The translations under genes were made by a program, and so were the position numbers. A model generated the notes under the pieces. The model was not told the origin of the DNA. It saw nothing but the letters and a program-made list of their open reading frames with translations, and made no database searches. A DNA stretch of 64,000 nt from Sphingopyxis sp. GW247-27LB (GTDB lineage: Bacteria > Pseudomonadota > Alphaproteobacteria > Sphingomonadales > Sphingomonadaceae): positions 1-64,000 of the forward strand of contig NZ_NIWD01000005.1 in assembly GCF_002277025.1 (NCBI RefSeq), read 5' to 3'. Positions 16,997 to 25,671 of the stretch are shown here, one piece after another (within the stretch, counting starts at the first letter, position 1; every line of letters begins with the position of its first letter).

Positions 16997-18556
16997 TCAG
17001 GCTCTGGACGCGTCCTTGGCCTCAGCCTTTGTCCAATAGCCGTCCCGCAGAAGGCGCTTGTAGAGCTTTCCGGTTGGGTGACGAGGCAACTCAACCATGA
17101 AGTCGATCTGGCGCGGGATTTTCAGTTTGCTCAGCTTGTCGGCGAGGAAAACCTGTATCTCATCGGCCAGCCCCGGACCTGCATCTGCCCAATCGAGCGG
17201 TTGAATTACCGCGACCAATCGTTCGCCCAGATCTTCGTCCGGTGCGCCCACCACCGCGGCGTCGGCGACCTTGGGGTGGCCGATGATCGCGTCCTCGATC
17301 TCCTGCGGATAGACGTTGACGCCGCCCGAAATGACCATGAAGCTCTTACGGTCAGTGAGGTATAGATATCCCTCCTCGTCCACCCAGCCTATGTCACCCA
17401 AGGTACTCCAGCCCAGAGCATTATAAGCGTCGCGCGTCTTTTCAGGATCATTATGGTATGTGAACGGCATACCCCCGGAAAAATAAATCAATCCTTCGCT
17501 GCGGGTCGGCAGTTCGGTAACACCATCGTCTGCGCAGATATGAATCTGACCGAATGTGGCTTTGCCGACAGACCCAGGATGCGCCAACCATTCTTCCGGT
17601 GTGATCGAGGTGAGACCGTTGAATTCAGTGCCGGCGTAGAATTCATGGATAATCGGCCCCCACCACGCCATCATCGCTTGCTTGACGGGAACCGGGCAGG
17701 GTGCAGCGGCATGAAAGGTCAGGCGGTGCGACGATAGATCGTAGCGCGTACGCGCATCCTCGGGCAGCTTGAGCATTCGTACGAAATGGGTTGGAACCCA
17801 TTGTGAATGCGTCACCCGTTCCTGTTCGATCAGCGCAAGACCATATTCGGCGTCGAATTTTTCCATCACGATGACTGTTCCGCCGACGCGATGCGCGCAC
17901 ATCGACCAGCGTAACGGAGCGGAATGATACATTGGAGCGGGTGAGAGATAGATCATGTCGGACCCGAAGCCGAAGCTGTTGACCGCAATGCTGGTAAGCC
18001 CATCCATTTCGTCCAGCGCTTGTTCCGGCAGCGCGAACTTCACACCCTTCGGCCGCCCGGTCGTCCCCGAAGAATAGAGCATCGGCGTGCCGCAGCTTTC
18101 ATCGGCAATCGGCGTGACCGGAAATTTTTCCCGTTCGGCCATATAATCGCGCAAAACAGGGTCCGTTCCGTCCACATTATACCCGACGCAGCCGGGTACC
18201 AAAGCGAGTACATCGGTCGCGACATCGCGCAGCGCAAGCGACGTAAAAAGCACACTCGCACCGGAATCCGAGACGATGTAGGCCGCTTCCGCTGGCGTCA
18301 GGCGATTGGAAATGCACGTATAATAAATCCCGGCGCGATCGGCCGCCCAGCTAAGCTCGAAGTAGCGGAGATGGTTCTCCATCAATATGGCGATTACATC
18401 GCCTCGCTTCAGTCCTAGCGAACGCAGCAGATGTGCGGCCTGGTTGGATCGCTCCTCAAGTTGCCCATAGGTTACCGCCTGACCACTGGGAACCATCTTG
18501 TACGCGATATGGTCCGGTCTCGAGCGTGCGTGGGCCGAAGGGTGAATTCCGCTCAT
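16997..18556 (-). CDS. acyl-CoA synthetase (AMP-dependent)
   Basis: A 519-residue ANL-superfamily enzyme. The P-loop-like A3 motif is YSSGTTGRPKGVK (near 165-177), followed by an adenylate-binding EFYAGTEFNG, the hinge region LTDRKSFMVISGGVNVYP, and the A10 Lys in PRHPTGKLYKR near the C-terminus. It converts a carboxylic acid to its CoA thioester via the acyl-adenylate. It shares a direction with the C-C hydrolase downstream and has an operator-like palindrome 72 bp upstream of its start. Substrate preference cannot be read from the sequence, though the setting suggests an aromatic or alicyclic acid. Confidence 0.9.
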   Translation of the reverse strand: MSGIHPSAHARSRPDHIAYKMVPSGQAVTYGQLEERSNQAAHLLRSLGLKRGDVIAILMENHLRYFELSWAADRAGIYYTCISNRLTPAEAAYIVSDSGASVLFTSLALRDVATDVLALVPGCVGYNVDGTDPVLRDYMAEREKFPVTPIADESCGTPMLYSSGTTGRPKGVKFALPEQALDEMDGLTSIAVNSFGFGSDMIYLSPAPMYHSAPLRWSMCAHRVGGTVIVMEKFDAEYGLALIEQERVTHSQWVPTHFVRMLKLPEDARTRYDLSSHRLTFHAAAPCPVPVKQAMMAWWGPIIHEFYAGTEFNGLTSITPEEWLAHPGSVGKATFGQIHICADDGVTELPTRSEGLIYFSGGMPFTYHNDPEKTRDAYNALGWSTLGDIGWVDEEGYLYLTDRKSFMVISGGVNVYPQEIEDAIIGHPKVADAAVVGAPDEDLGERLVAVIQPLDWADAGPGLADEIQVFLADKLSKLKIPRQIDFMVELPRHPTGKLYKRLLRDGYWTKAEAKDASRA

Positions 18557-18627
18557 ACCTCTCCTTCATGCCGGGCTTGCGCCCGTGTTTTTGCTGTTGA
18601 TCATTGAAGCGAATGTCGCTCTCGAAT

Positions 18628-18638
18628 TGGTCTTACCT
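18628..18638. promoter_or_regulatory. operator candidate TGGTCTTACCT upstream of the CoA ligase
   Basis: Matches the island's TGGTATTACCA consensus at 9 of 11 positions. It lies in the short gap between the alcohol dehydrogenase end and the CoA ligase start. Confidence 0.45.
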
Positions 18639-18672
18639 AAAAAGCGAATGCCTTGTCCATCCGTTTTGGCAA

Positions 18673-19716
18673 TCAGGGGCTGATCACCGTTTTGAGAATG
18701 CCGGGGCGTCGCTCGTCAAGCGCGCGATAGGCGTCTGCCCCCTCCGACAGCATTAACCTTGTGGTGATGAAGCGTTCAGGTTTTAGGCGACCTTGCTGGA
18801 CAAGAGGAATCAGTTCGCGCCACATCTCGGGTGGTGAAGTTGTACCGATGCGAAAAGTAATGCCTCGCGACAGGCAAGCACCCATCGGGAATGGAAATTC
18901 CATATTCTTGTTGACGCCCAGTACGGACACAGTGCCCTCGCGACGCGTCAATGCGATGGCAAGCTGGATCGTGGCATCGTGCCCAACGGCCTCGACCACG
19001 CAATCGACCATCAAGCCCTGAGTGGCGGCTTTGATCATTTCCATCGCTTCGTCCGGGCTCAGCGCTTCCGCTCCCAACGATATCGCCCAATCGCGCCGCT
19101 CAGGAATTGGATCGATGGCGAACACTCGTGATGCGCCCAGCACGAACGCGCTTTCTATCGCCATCAGGCCGATTGGCCCCAGCCCGATAATCGCCACACT
19201 AGCGCCCGCCCCGATCTCGGCTTGACGGCAGCCAAACCATGCCGTTGCCTGGGAATCGGTAAGCATCAACGCTTGGTCGGCGCTGACTCCTTCGGGGATC
19301 AGACCAAGGTTGAAATCTCCCACCGGAACACGCACCAACTCGGCCTGACAGCCCTGAAGCGATGGCCCCAGCCCGAACACCTGCTGCCGACCGTTGAGGC
19401 AGTTTCTTACATTGCCTGCAAGGCACCGGCCGCATGCGCCGCAACCGATCGCGCCCGGCAGCATGACTTTGTCGCCCGTCTTGAGCCGATTCACTCCCGA
19501 ACCACTCTCCACGACCTCACCAATCGCCTCGTGACCGATGCAGAAGCCCGTGCCTTCGATAAAAGCCGCACCGTCTCCATGGTAAATATGCAAGTCGCTG
19601 CCGCAGATGCTGCAGGCGTCAACTTTGACAATAACGTCCTGAACCGATTGTCCCTTCGGATCGTCCACGCTTTCATATCGAACGTCGTAAGGCCCGAAAT
19701 AACATAACGCCTTCAC
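18673..19716 (-). CDS. zinc-dependent alcohol dehydrogenase (medium-chain)
   Basis: The 347-residue protein has both zinc sites of the class. The catalytic ligand region contains Cys38 in CSICGSD and His62/Glu63 in GHEAIGE. The structural site is Cys92, 95, 98 and 106 (C-x2-C-x2-C-x7-C). A Rossmann GLGPIG motif near 177 and the acidic end of beta-2 (FAIDP) indicate NAD(H). It resembles sorbitol/threonine dehydrogenase-like enzymes that oxidise secondary alcohols. It lies divergently from the Nudix gene, with a perfect operator palindrome between them. Substrate unknown. Confidence 0.9.
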   Translation of the reverse strand: MKALCYFGPYDVRYESVDDPKGQSVQDVIVKVDACSICGSDLHIYHGDGAAFIEGTGFCIGHEAIGEVVESGSGVNRLKTGDKVMLPGAIGCGACGRCLAGNVRNCLNGRQQVFGLGPSLQGCQAELVRVPVGDFNLGLIPEGVSADQALMLTDSQATAWFGCRQAEIGAGASVAIIGLGPIGLMAIESAFVLGASRVFAIDPIPERRDWAISLGAEALSPDEAMEMIKAATQGLMVDCVVEAVGHDATIQLAIALTRREGTVSVLGVNKNMEFPFPMGACLSRGITFRIGTTSPPEMWRELIPLVQQGRLKPERFITTRLMLSEGADAYRALDERRPGILKTVISP

Positions 19717-19793
19717 ATCTCATCCCCGATTTTCGCGATCGCACATAGCTCCGCGATCGACCGCGATGGCCGATTCCCTGCAGATTGACCGAT

Positions 19794-19804
19794 TGGTATT
19801 ACCA
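19794..19804. promoter_or_regulatory. operator candidate TGGTATTACCA (best-symmetry copy)
   Basis: TGGT-ATT-ACCA with perfect half-sites, between the divergent alcohol dehydrogenase and Nudix genes, 78 bp from the former start. I use it as the reference sequence for the island's repeated operator. Confidence 0.65.
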
Positions 19805-19886
19805 GTATAGGCCTTAATCAAGCGGCGAAAAACCGCAATCATGGAAGAGGCAACATGCAACACGGCCAGAGAGGCGAGCCATCGTG

Positions 19887-20669
19887 ATGGCGCACGATCC
19901 GACACCCGCTATCAAGGCAGCAACAATCGTCCTTTTTCGCCAGAGCGATGCTGGGCCAGCCGAACACTTAATGATAGAGCGCACAGCGTCGATGGCGTTT
20001 GCGGCGGGCGCGCTGGTGTTCCCCGGCGGCAGAATCGATGCTGACGATTATGCGATCGCCCAAAACGATGCGCTGCTGCGACATGCACCGTCCGAAACCG
20101 AGGAGCGCGCAGCGCGCATCGCCGCAGTCCGTGAAGCAATCGAGGAAACTGGCACGGCGATAGGCGTGGACGCGAATCTTTCCGACGACACCATTCGTGA
20201 ATGGCGGACCGCGCTGAAGGGACACCAGCCCTTCAGCGAGTTGCTCACTGATATTAAATGCATGCTTGACCTGTCGCGTCTGGTTCCTTTCGCAAGATGG
20301 TGTCCCAATCTGGGCGAGCATCGTCGTTTCGATACGCGCTTTTATATCGCCCGGATAGCGGGCGGCGAGCTGCGCGAAATTGAAGTCGACACCGACGAAG
20401 CGTCGCGCCATCGCTGGCTGACCGCGCGCCAAGCGATCGACGGCGCCGCGGCTGGTGATCACCGGATTATCTTTCCGACGATGCGCAATCTCGAACGACT
20501 GGCGGCTTATTCGCGGTTCGACGACGCACTCACGCATCTAGCCACGGTGCGGCAGCAGACGATATCGCCCCAGATACGCGACGTCGACGGCGAGCAATGG
20601 CTGTGCATCCCGGAGGACGCCGGCTATCCGGTGACCCGTGCACGGCTCGCGGACGTGATGGCGCCGTGA
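19887..20669 (+). CDS. Nudix hydrolase, NUDT19-like (probable CoA/acyl-CoA diphosphatase)
   Basis: About 260 residues. The Nudix box is split: FPGGRID near 52 is separated by a long insert of about 35 residues from AVREAIEETG. That insertion is characteristic of the NUDT19 group, whose animal members cleave CoA and CoA esters. Clusters of CoA-dependent genes around it fit a CoA-turnover role. GTG 19884 directly precedes ATG 19887, with GAGGCGAG upstream. The gene heads a plus-strand set with an SDR and a crotonase; its TGA overlaps a possible GTG start of the SDR frame. Confidence 0.82.
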   Translation: MAHDPTPAIKAATIVLFRQSDAGPAEHLMIERTASMAFAAGALVFPGGRIDADDYAIAQNDALLRHAPSETEERAARIAAVREAIEETGTAIGVDANLSDDTIREWRTALKGHQPFSELLTDIKCMLDLSRLVPFARWCPNLGEHRRFDTRFYIARIAGGELREIEVDTDEASRHRWLTARQAIDGAAAGDHRIIFPTMRNLERLAAYSRFDDALTHLATVRQQTISPQIRDVDGEQWLCIPEDAGYPVTRARLADVMAP

Positions 20670-20722
20670 CGACGGTCGGTAGATACGTTGCGCCTCCCTC
20701 CAGCAAAAATGAGCAATCCAGC

Positions 20723-21499
20723 ATGAACATCGATCCGGCATTGCGGTCAGTCAGGGGTATGGTGGCACTTGTCACCGGCGCTGCGAACGGCATGGGTGCA
20801 GCCACTGCCCGGCTCTTTGCCTCAGAAGGAGCAAGCGTAGCCGTGATCGACCGCGATACCCAGGGGATCGACCAGGTCGTGGCAGCGATCCGGAACGACG
20901 GCGGCTCGGCGGACGGCTGGACTCTCGATGTCGGTGACGGCTCCGCAATTCGAGAGGTCGTAACAGCCGTCGCCGGCCGGTACGGCGGTATCGACATCGT
21001 CATCAACAATGCGGGCATCGCAGGTTTCATGGCCATCGATGATGAAGGCTATGACGCGTTCTGGGACCGTATGCTCGCCGTCAATTTGTCGGCCCAGCAA
21101 CGTATCGTTCGCGCTGCCCTGCCTTGGCTGCGTCAGTCGCGCGCGCCGCGAGTGGTCAATATCGCATCCACCGAGGCGTTGGGCGCGACGCCGCTGGACA
21201 GCGCCTATGTCGCAACCAAGGCGGGTGTGGCGGGCCTTACCCGAGCGCTTGCGGTCGATCTCGGCAAGGACGGTATCCTCGTCAACGCGATCTGCCCCGG
21301 CCCCATCGACACGCCGATGACGGCCTTCGCCACCGAGCAGGACAAGAAAATCTTCGCAAATCGTCGGACCGCGCTGCGCCGTTATGGCCGCCCGGAGGAG
21401 GTGGCACAAATGACCCTCAGCCTCTGCCTCCCCGGCGCGTCCTACACGACCGGCGCCGTTATTCCAGTGGATGGCGGCCTCATGGCACGCAACGCATAA
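20723..21499 (+). CDS. SDR family oxidoreductase (classical)
   Basis: A 258-residue short-chain dehydrogenase with TGAANGMG at about 18-25, acidic VAVIDRD after beta-2 (NAD preference), NNAG, an IASTEA serine and the SAYVATKAG Tyr/Lys pair, ending in TTGAVIPVDGG. The ATG at 20723 gives the usual short N-terminus. A GTG at 20666, overlapping the Nudix stop, would add 19 residues and allow coupling. It is followed by a crotonase 29 bp later, suggesting a hydroxyacyl-CoA dehydrogenase step (inference). Confidence 0.87.
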   Translation: MNIDPALRSVRGMVALVTGAANGMGAATARLFASEGASVAVIDRDTQGIDQVVAAIRNDGGSADGWTLDVGDGSAIREVVTAVAGRYGGIDIVINNAGIAGFMAIDDEGYDAFWDRMLAVNLSAQQRIVRAALPWLRQSRAPRVVNIASTEALGATPLDSAYVATKAGVAGLTRALAVDLGKDGILVNAICPGPIDTPMTAFATEQDKKIFANRRTALRRYGRPEEVAQMTLSLCLPGASYTTGAVIPVDGGLMARNA

Positions 21500-21528
21500 G
21501 AAACCAATGGCAGCGAGGGCGACGAACG

Positions 21529-22317
21529 ATGACAAATTGGACCCTGCGGCAGGATGGAAACATCGCGATCGCCACATTTCTGAGGCCTCCGCGTAATTTC
21601 ATGAGCTTTGCAGCGCTGGGCGAACTGGCGGCGCTGCTTACGCCACTTGGCGACCGCGATGACATCTCGGTGATCCTGATCGAAAGCGCGCTGCCCGGCT
21701 ATTTTGTTGCACACGCCGAACTTGACGACCTCGCCAAAGCCGCACGCGGTGAGCCCGTCGAAGGCGAACGTTCAGCCTGGCGAACCACGCCGCAGTTACT
21801 GGAGGATCTGCCGCAACCGGTCATTGCCGCCATCGACGGCCAGGCCTGGGGCGGCGGGACCGAACTTGCGCTTGCCTGCACATTGCGAATTGCGTCGACC
21901 ATCGCCAGTTTCGGCCTTCCTGAAGTGGCCGTCGGCCAAATCCCTGGCGCGGGAGGGACCCAGCGCCTGCCCAGACTGATCGGAGCCGGACGCGCACTCG
22001 ATATCATCCTAAGCTGCCGTAAGATCGATGCCGCAGAAGCGCTGCAGATCGGGCTTGTGCAGGCCGTGTTGCCGACTGCCGATTTCCGGGAAGCGGCGCT
22101 TGAATGGACACGACGGGTTGCGCGCCACTATCGGCCCGCGCTGGTTTCGGCCAAGCGGGCAGTGATCGACGGACTGCAGCTTCCCTTGAGCGACGGCTTC
22201 GCACTCGAAAAGGAACTCGTGATCCCGCGCACCGCGGACCCCGTTTCAATCGCTCACCGCGACGCACTAGCTACTCGCTATGCACAAACGCCTCCGCAAA
22301 TAGTCGTAGATTTCTGA
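21529..22317 (+). CDS. enoyl-CoA hydratase/isomerase (crotonase) family
   Basis: The 262-residue crotonase keeps both acidic residues of true hydratases: the Glu of GGGTELAL and the Glu of FGLPEVAVG, followed by PGAGGTQRLPR. This implies a competent hydratase rather than a decayed paralogue. The A66-type oxyanion loop is AHAELDD. The start is the ATG at 21529 after GCGAGGGCG. It is the last gene of the Nudix-SDR-crotonase set. It probably hydrates a 2-enoyl-CoA from the pathway, with chain identity unknown. Confidence 0.87.
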   Translation: MTNWTLRQDGNIAIATFLRPPRNFMSFAALGELAALLTPLGDRDDISVILIESALPGYFVAHAELDDLAKAARGEPVEGERSAWRTTPQLLEDLPQPVIAAIDGQAWGGGTELALACTLRIASTIASFGLPEVAVGQIPGAGGTQRLPRLIGAGRALDIILSCRKIDAAEALQIGLVQAVLPTADFREAALEWTRRVARHYRPALVSAKRAVIDGLQLPLSDGFALEKELVIPRTADPVSIAHRDALATRYAQTPPQIVVDF

Positions 22318-22522
22318 TGACCGGCCTGTTTCAAGATCAAGCGATGGCATACGCGCTCCACTGGCCATAGACGGGCAAATAGCCCTGAAACCTCCAACAC
22401 TTGGCGACCTGTTAGCGGTCCCTCGACTTTCTTCGAATGTTTTCGTCTGTGCCTTTGCAAGCGCGAGAAAATCCAGGGGTCTCAGTCTCATAGCGTCACC
22501 GAGGTCACGTCCGTTGCTTCAT

Positions 22523-23390
22523 TCAGTCCTGCCCGATAATCGGGTTGCGCAACAGACCGATACCCTCGACCTCGACCTCACAAACATCGCCCGGCTTCAT
22601 CCAAAGCGGCGGCGTTCGCGCGGCGCCGACGCCGGACGGTGTGCCAGTGACAATGACGTCGCCGACGTTGAGTGTCATCACCTGGCTTATCGTCGAAACC
22701 AACGTAGCGACGTCGAAGATCATATCAGCCGTATTGGCGTCTTGTACCGCAACGCCGTTGAGGATTGTCCGGATGCGCAATCCGCGACAGCCGGGGGGCA
22801 GGACCGAGGCCGGAACGAACGACGGTCCAAAAGCCCCTGTGGAATCGAAATTCTTGCCCATCGTCCATTGCGACGTGCGGCGCTGAAAGTCGCGCACGCT
22901 GGCGTCATTAAATACCGAATAGCCCGCGAGATGGTCGAGAGCGTGATCAGGTGCGATATCTCGCCCTTGCCCGGCCTATCACGGCCGCCAACTCGCCCTC
23001 GAAATCGAGCTGGTTCGAGGCACGAGGGCGAATAATCGGTGACCCATGGCCAATCAAGCTGGAAGAAAACCGCGCAAAGACGGTTGGATAGTCTGGCACC
23101 ACCATGCCCGTTTCACGGGCATGGTCGCTATAGTTAAGGCCAATGCAGATGATTTTCGAAGGATTTGCCAAGGGAGGCAGCAACGGTGCTTCCGCGATGT
23201 CCATCCTGCCAACCCAGCGCGTGATCGCCTGCGCAACTGCCGTCCAATCCCCACCAGCGGCGATGAATGTCTCAATCGATCCCAGATAGCCGGGATCCTT
23301 CTCGTTGAGAGCAGCCCATGTATCATCGCCAGCATCGGCGACCGCGATACCTTCTCCATTGCCGGTCCGATATCGCGCAAACCGCATGAT
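22523..23390 (-). pseudogene. fumarylacetoacetate hydrolase (FAH) family gene with one-base frameshift
   Basis: The N-terminal half (start ATG 23390, containing ICIGLNYSDHARE and FEGELAAVIG) and the C-terminal half (containing VFND and VTGTPSGVG) lie in two frames. They join near 22967, where GCAAGGG should read GCAGGG. Removing one base gives a continuous 288-residue protein with the full set of FAH motifs, including metal-binding Glu residues. FAH-family enzymes hydrolyse or decarboxylate acylpyruvates and oxo-dienoates. As written, translation stops after about 147 residues. Either the gene is freshly inactivated or the base is a sequencing error. It trails the flavin monooxygenase by 17 bp. 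Confidence 0.85.
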
Positions 23391-23407
23391 TACTCCCTCA
23401 TTTTGCC

Positions 23408-25039
23408 TTAGGCAGCGACCGCAATCGCGCGACTGCCGTGTCCAGTCACTCGCGTGGCCAGTGCGGCCGCATCGTCCGGCGGAGCATCGCCTCGCCATGC
23501 TATATGCAGGTCCGGCCGCAACAAGAGCAACGAGCATTCATAGACTTCGCGCACATGCGGTTCGTCGAGCCGAACAACCTCCAACGGTGCGCCGATAACA
23601 GCGAAAGCCGCTTCGATCGCTGCTGTATCGGCTCCATTGGTCAAATCAACCAAGGTGAAATCCTGACTCAATACGTCTTGCATCGCGCGGCCGTCCTTGA
23701 GCCAGATGTGAGGGATGCGAATTCCCGGACGCGTATGCGGTTCATAGATGGTGGTCTGCCATTCGGCGACATTGCCGGCTTCCTCGGCGATCAACGGCGA
23801 CCCGGCGTAGGAATAGCCGAATTCGACCCCGATCATGTCGTGCACGCGGCGATGATGCTGCAACGCCAGCGCTGTCACCTCGGCGCGTACAGCCTCGCCT
23901 TCGGGTGTATCATCGCGGATTTCAGGCCGCACCGCGCGGCGCCAAAAACCCATACCCTCTGCCGCCCAACCGGAGGCATCACGGTTGCGCAGCCCGACCG
24001 GGCGGCGCTCCTGCTCGTAGCTTTCCAACAGCTCCGGCCCACCCCAGCCCTGGACCGCTCCGGCGAGTTTCCATGACAGGTCGATGGCGTCGCCAATGCC
24101 GCTGTTCATGCCCAACCCGCCGGTCGGGATGACGAGATGCGCGGCGTCGCCCGCAAGGAACACTCTGCCTTCGCCGTAGCGTTCCGCTACCAGCAGATGC
24201 AGCCGCCATGTCCCCACGTTGAGAAGCTCGAATTCGAACGGAAAACCTGCGCGATCACGGATTTCCTGCTCAAAATCGGCGTCCTCCGGCAGATCGGCGT
24301 TGAGCGTGAACTCCTTTCGGTCGCCCTGCGCGATAAAGACCGATCCCGCCGCATCGGCGACGTAATAATGTCGCCCCTTGCCCATTGGGATCTTGTCATA
24401 CAGATCGTCCGACCGGAAACATATCTGCCGCATCTGGCGAATTCCGCCCACACCCTCAAGCTTGATGCCGAGCGCCTTGCGCACTAGGCTGCTTCCGCCA
24501 TCGCATCCGACGAGATAGGCGGCGCGCGCATATTCCTTCGCACCATTAGCCGGTGCAAGCGTCACGGCCACGCCGTCGCAATCCTGCGTAAATCCATCCA
24601 GCGCGCAGGCATAGCGCACGGTGACGTTGGGGGTTTCTTCAGCCACTTCCTTCAGCAGCGGCTCGAGCTTGTTTTGAGAGACCAGTTGGTAGGGTTCCAA
24701 CGGTTCGCCGATGCCCCTATGTGACGCGCCGGCGTCGCGGCACTCCGCCACAGAGGGATAGTGCAAGACGGCTAGCGGAGGATCGCACAAGCGCGTCACG
24801 ATGAAGACATTCATTGCCGCATCCGCCGGATAGCCGAGCGCCCTGATCCGATCGGCGAGGCCCATCCGCCGGTAGATTTCCATTGTCCGCGCGTTGGAGC
24901 GATCCATCTTGGGCCAAGGCCCCGTGGTCGACTCCCGCTCTACGATCAGGCACTTCACGCCCCGACGCCCCAGGTCGATCGCCAGCGTCAGACCGACGGG
25001 GCCTGCACCGGCAATCACGACATCATATTGCTGTTCCAA
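23408..25039 (-). CDS. FAD-dependent aromatic monooxygenase (PheA/TfdB/MhpA type)
   Basis: A 543-residue class A flavoprotein hydroxylase. It shows the dinucleotide motif GAGPVG at 10-16, the DG motif LVGCDGGSSLVRKALG near 180, the GD motif VFLAGDAAHLVIPTGGLG near 290, and a thioredoxin-like C-terminal domain of about 150 residues. Such enzymes hydroxylate phenols or hydroxyphenyl-alkanoates using NAD(P)H and O2, often giving the catechol for extradiol cleavage. It sits between a SnoaL-like gene and the FAH gene. That fits a ring-hydroxylation/meta-cleavage route, but the substrate is unknown. Confidence 0.9.
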   Translation of the reverse strand: MEQQYDVVIAGAGPVGLTLAIDLGRRGVKCLIVERESTTGPWPKMDRSNARTMEIYRRMGLADRIRALGYPADAAMNVFIVTRLCDPPLAVLHYPSVAECRDAGASHRGIGEPLEPYQLVSQNKLEPLLKEVAEETPNVTVRYACALDGFTQDCDGVAVTLAPANGAKEYARAAYLVGCDGGSSLVRKALGIKLEGVGGIRQMRQICFRSDDLYDKIPMGKGRHYYVADAAGSVFIAQGDRKEFTLNADLPEDADFEQEIRDRAGFPFEFELLNVGTWRLHLLVAERYGEGRVFLAGDAAHLVIPTGGLGMNSGIGDAIDLSWKLAGAVQGWGGPELLESYEQERRPVGLRNRDASGWAAEGMGFWRRAVRPEIRDDTPEGEAVRAEVTALALQHHRRVHDMIGVEFGYSYAGSPLIAEEAGNVAEWQTTIYEPHTRPGIRIPHIWLKDGRAMQDVLSQDFTLVDLTNGADTAAIEAAFAVIGAPLEVVRLDEPHVREVYECSLLLLRPDLHIAWRGDAPPDDAAALATRVTGHGSRAIAVAA

Positions 25040-25122
25040 AAGTCTCGCTCCTGATCGTGCTTAGGGGATTGGCGTCCGTCGGATCCTGATCGGTCCGCCG
25101 GTCAACCCTTTTCCAGTCGCCA

Positions 25123-25617
25123 TCAAGCGGGTCCGATCTTGCGGCCGAAGGCGAGACCCGAGGTGACGGGGTTATAATATTCGCGCAGTCGGCGGATCGT
25201 GCCACCTTCAATATCGAAACGGAAAACATAGCGGTTGCGATACTCACGGCCCGAAGACATCACGATGTGGCCGCGGCTCTCGACGAATATGGTGTTTCCG
25301 CCCTCGACCCTATGAAGTTCGATATCCGACGCGCCCATTTCGCCCTCGGCAGCGTGCGACTGTTCCGTGAACAGGGTAATTTCGGCCAGCCCGGCATAGC
25401 GGCGATACGCCCCTTCCTCCGTCCGTCCGGATTCGTTGAATGGTATCTCGATCACACTATCGGCGGTGTAGAGTGCCATCGTCGCCAGAGCGTCCTTGGC
25501 CAACGCGGCGAGGAAGAATCGCTGTACGACGCGTTCCGCCGGCGACACGTCGGCCTCCTCCAGAGGCGCGCCATCAACCGATAGGAAGGTGGCGGCGTCG
25601 TCGGTCAATCGGGTCAT
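25123..25617 (-). CDS. SnoaL/NTF2-like protein
   Basis: The 164-residue protein has the cone-shaped NTF2 pattern: an N-terminal helix VVQRFFLAALAKDALATM, then strands ending in YRNRYVFRFDIEGGTIRRLREYYN. Family members act as isomerases, dehydratases, cyclases or small-molecule binders, so no reaction is assigned. The ATG at 25617, right after GGAGAAG, is preferred to an upstream TTG. It lies between the MFS and flavin monooxygenase genes in one transcriptional direction, implying a pathway role. Confidence 0.8.
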   Translation of the reverse strand: MTRLTDDAATFLSVDGAPLEEADVSPAERVVQRFFLAALAKDALATMALYTADSVIEIPFNESGRTEEGAYRRYAGLAEITLFTEQSHAAEGEMGASDIELHRVEGGNTIFVESRGHIVMSSGREYRNRYVFRFDIEGGTIRRLREYYNPVTSGLAFGRKIGPA

Positions 25618-25671
25618 TTTCTTCTCCGGCAAAAGCTTAAGAACAGGGATCCTTCAAGCGATGAAAGGTGG

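Noticed and set aside
22267..22491. 74-codon minus-strand frame between the crotonase and the FAH gene
   Set aside because: Partly overlaps the crotonase end, matches no known family and has no convincing start; left unannotated.
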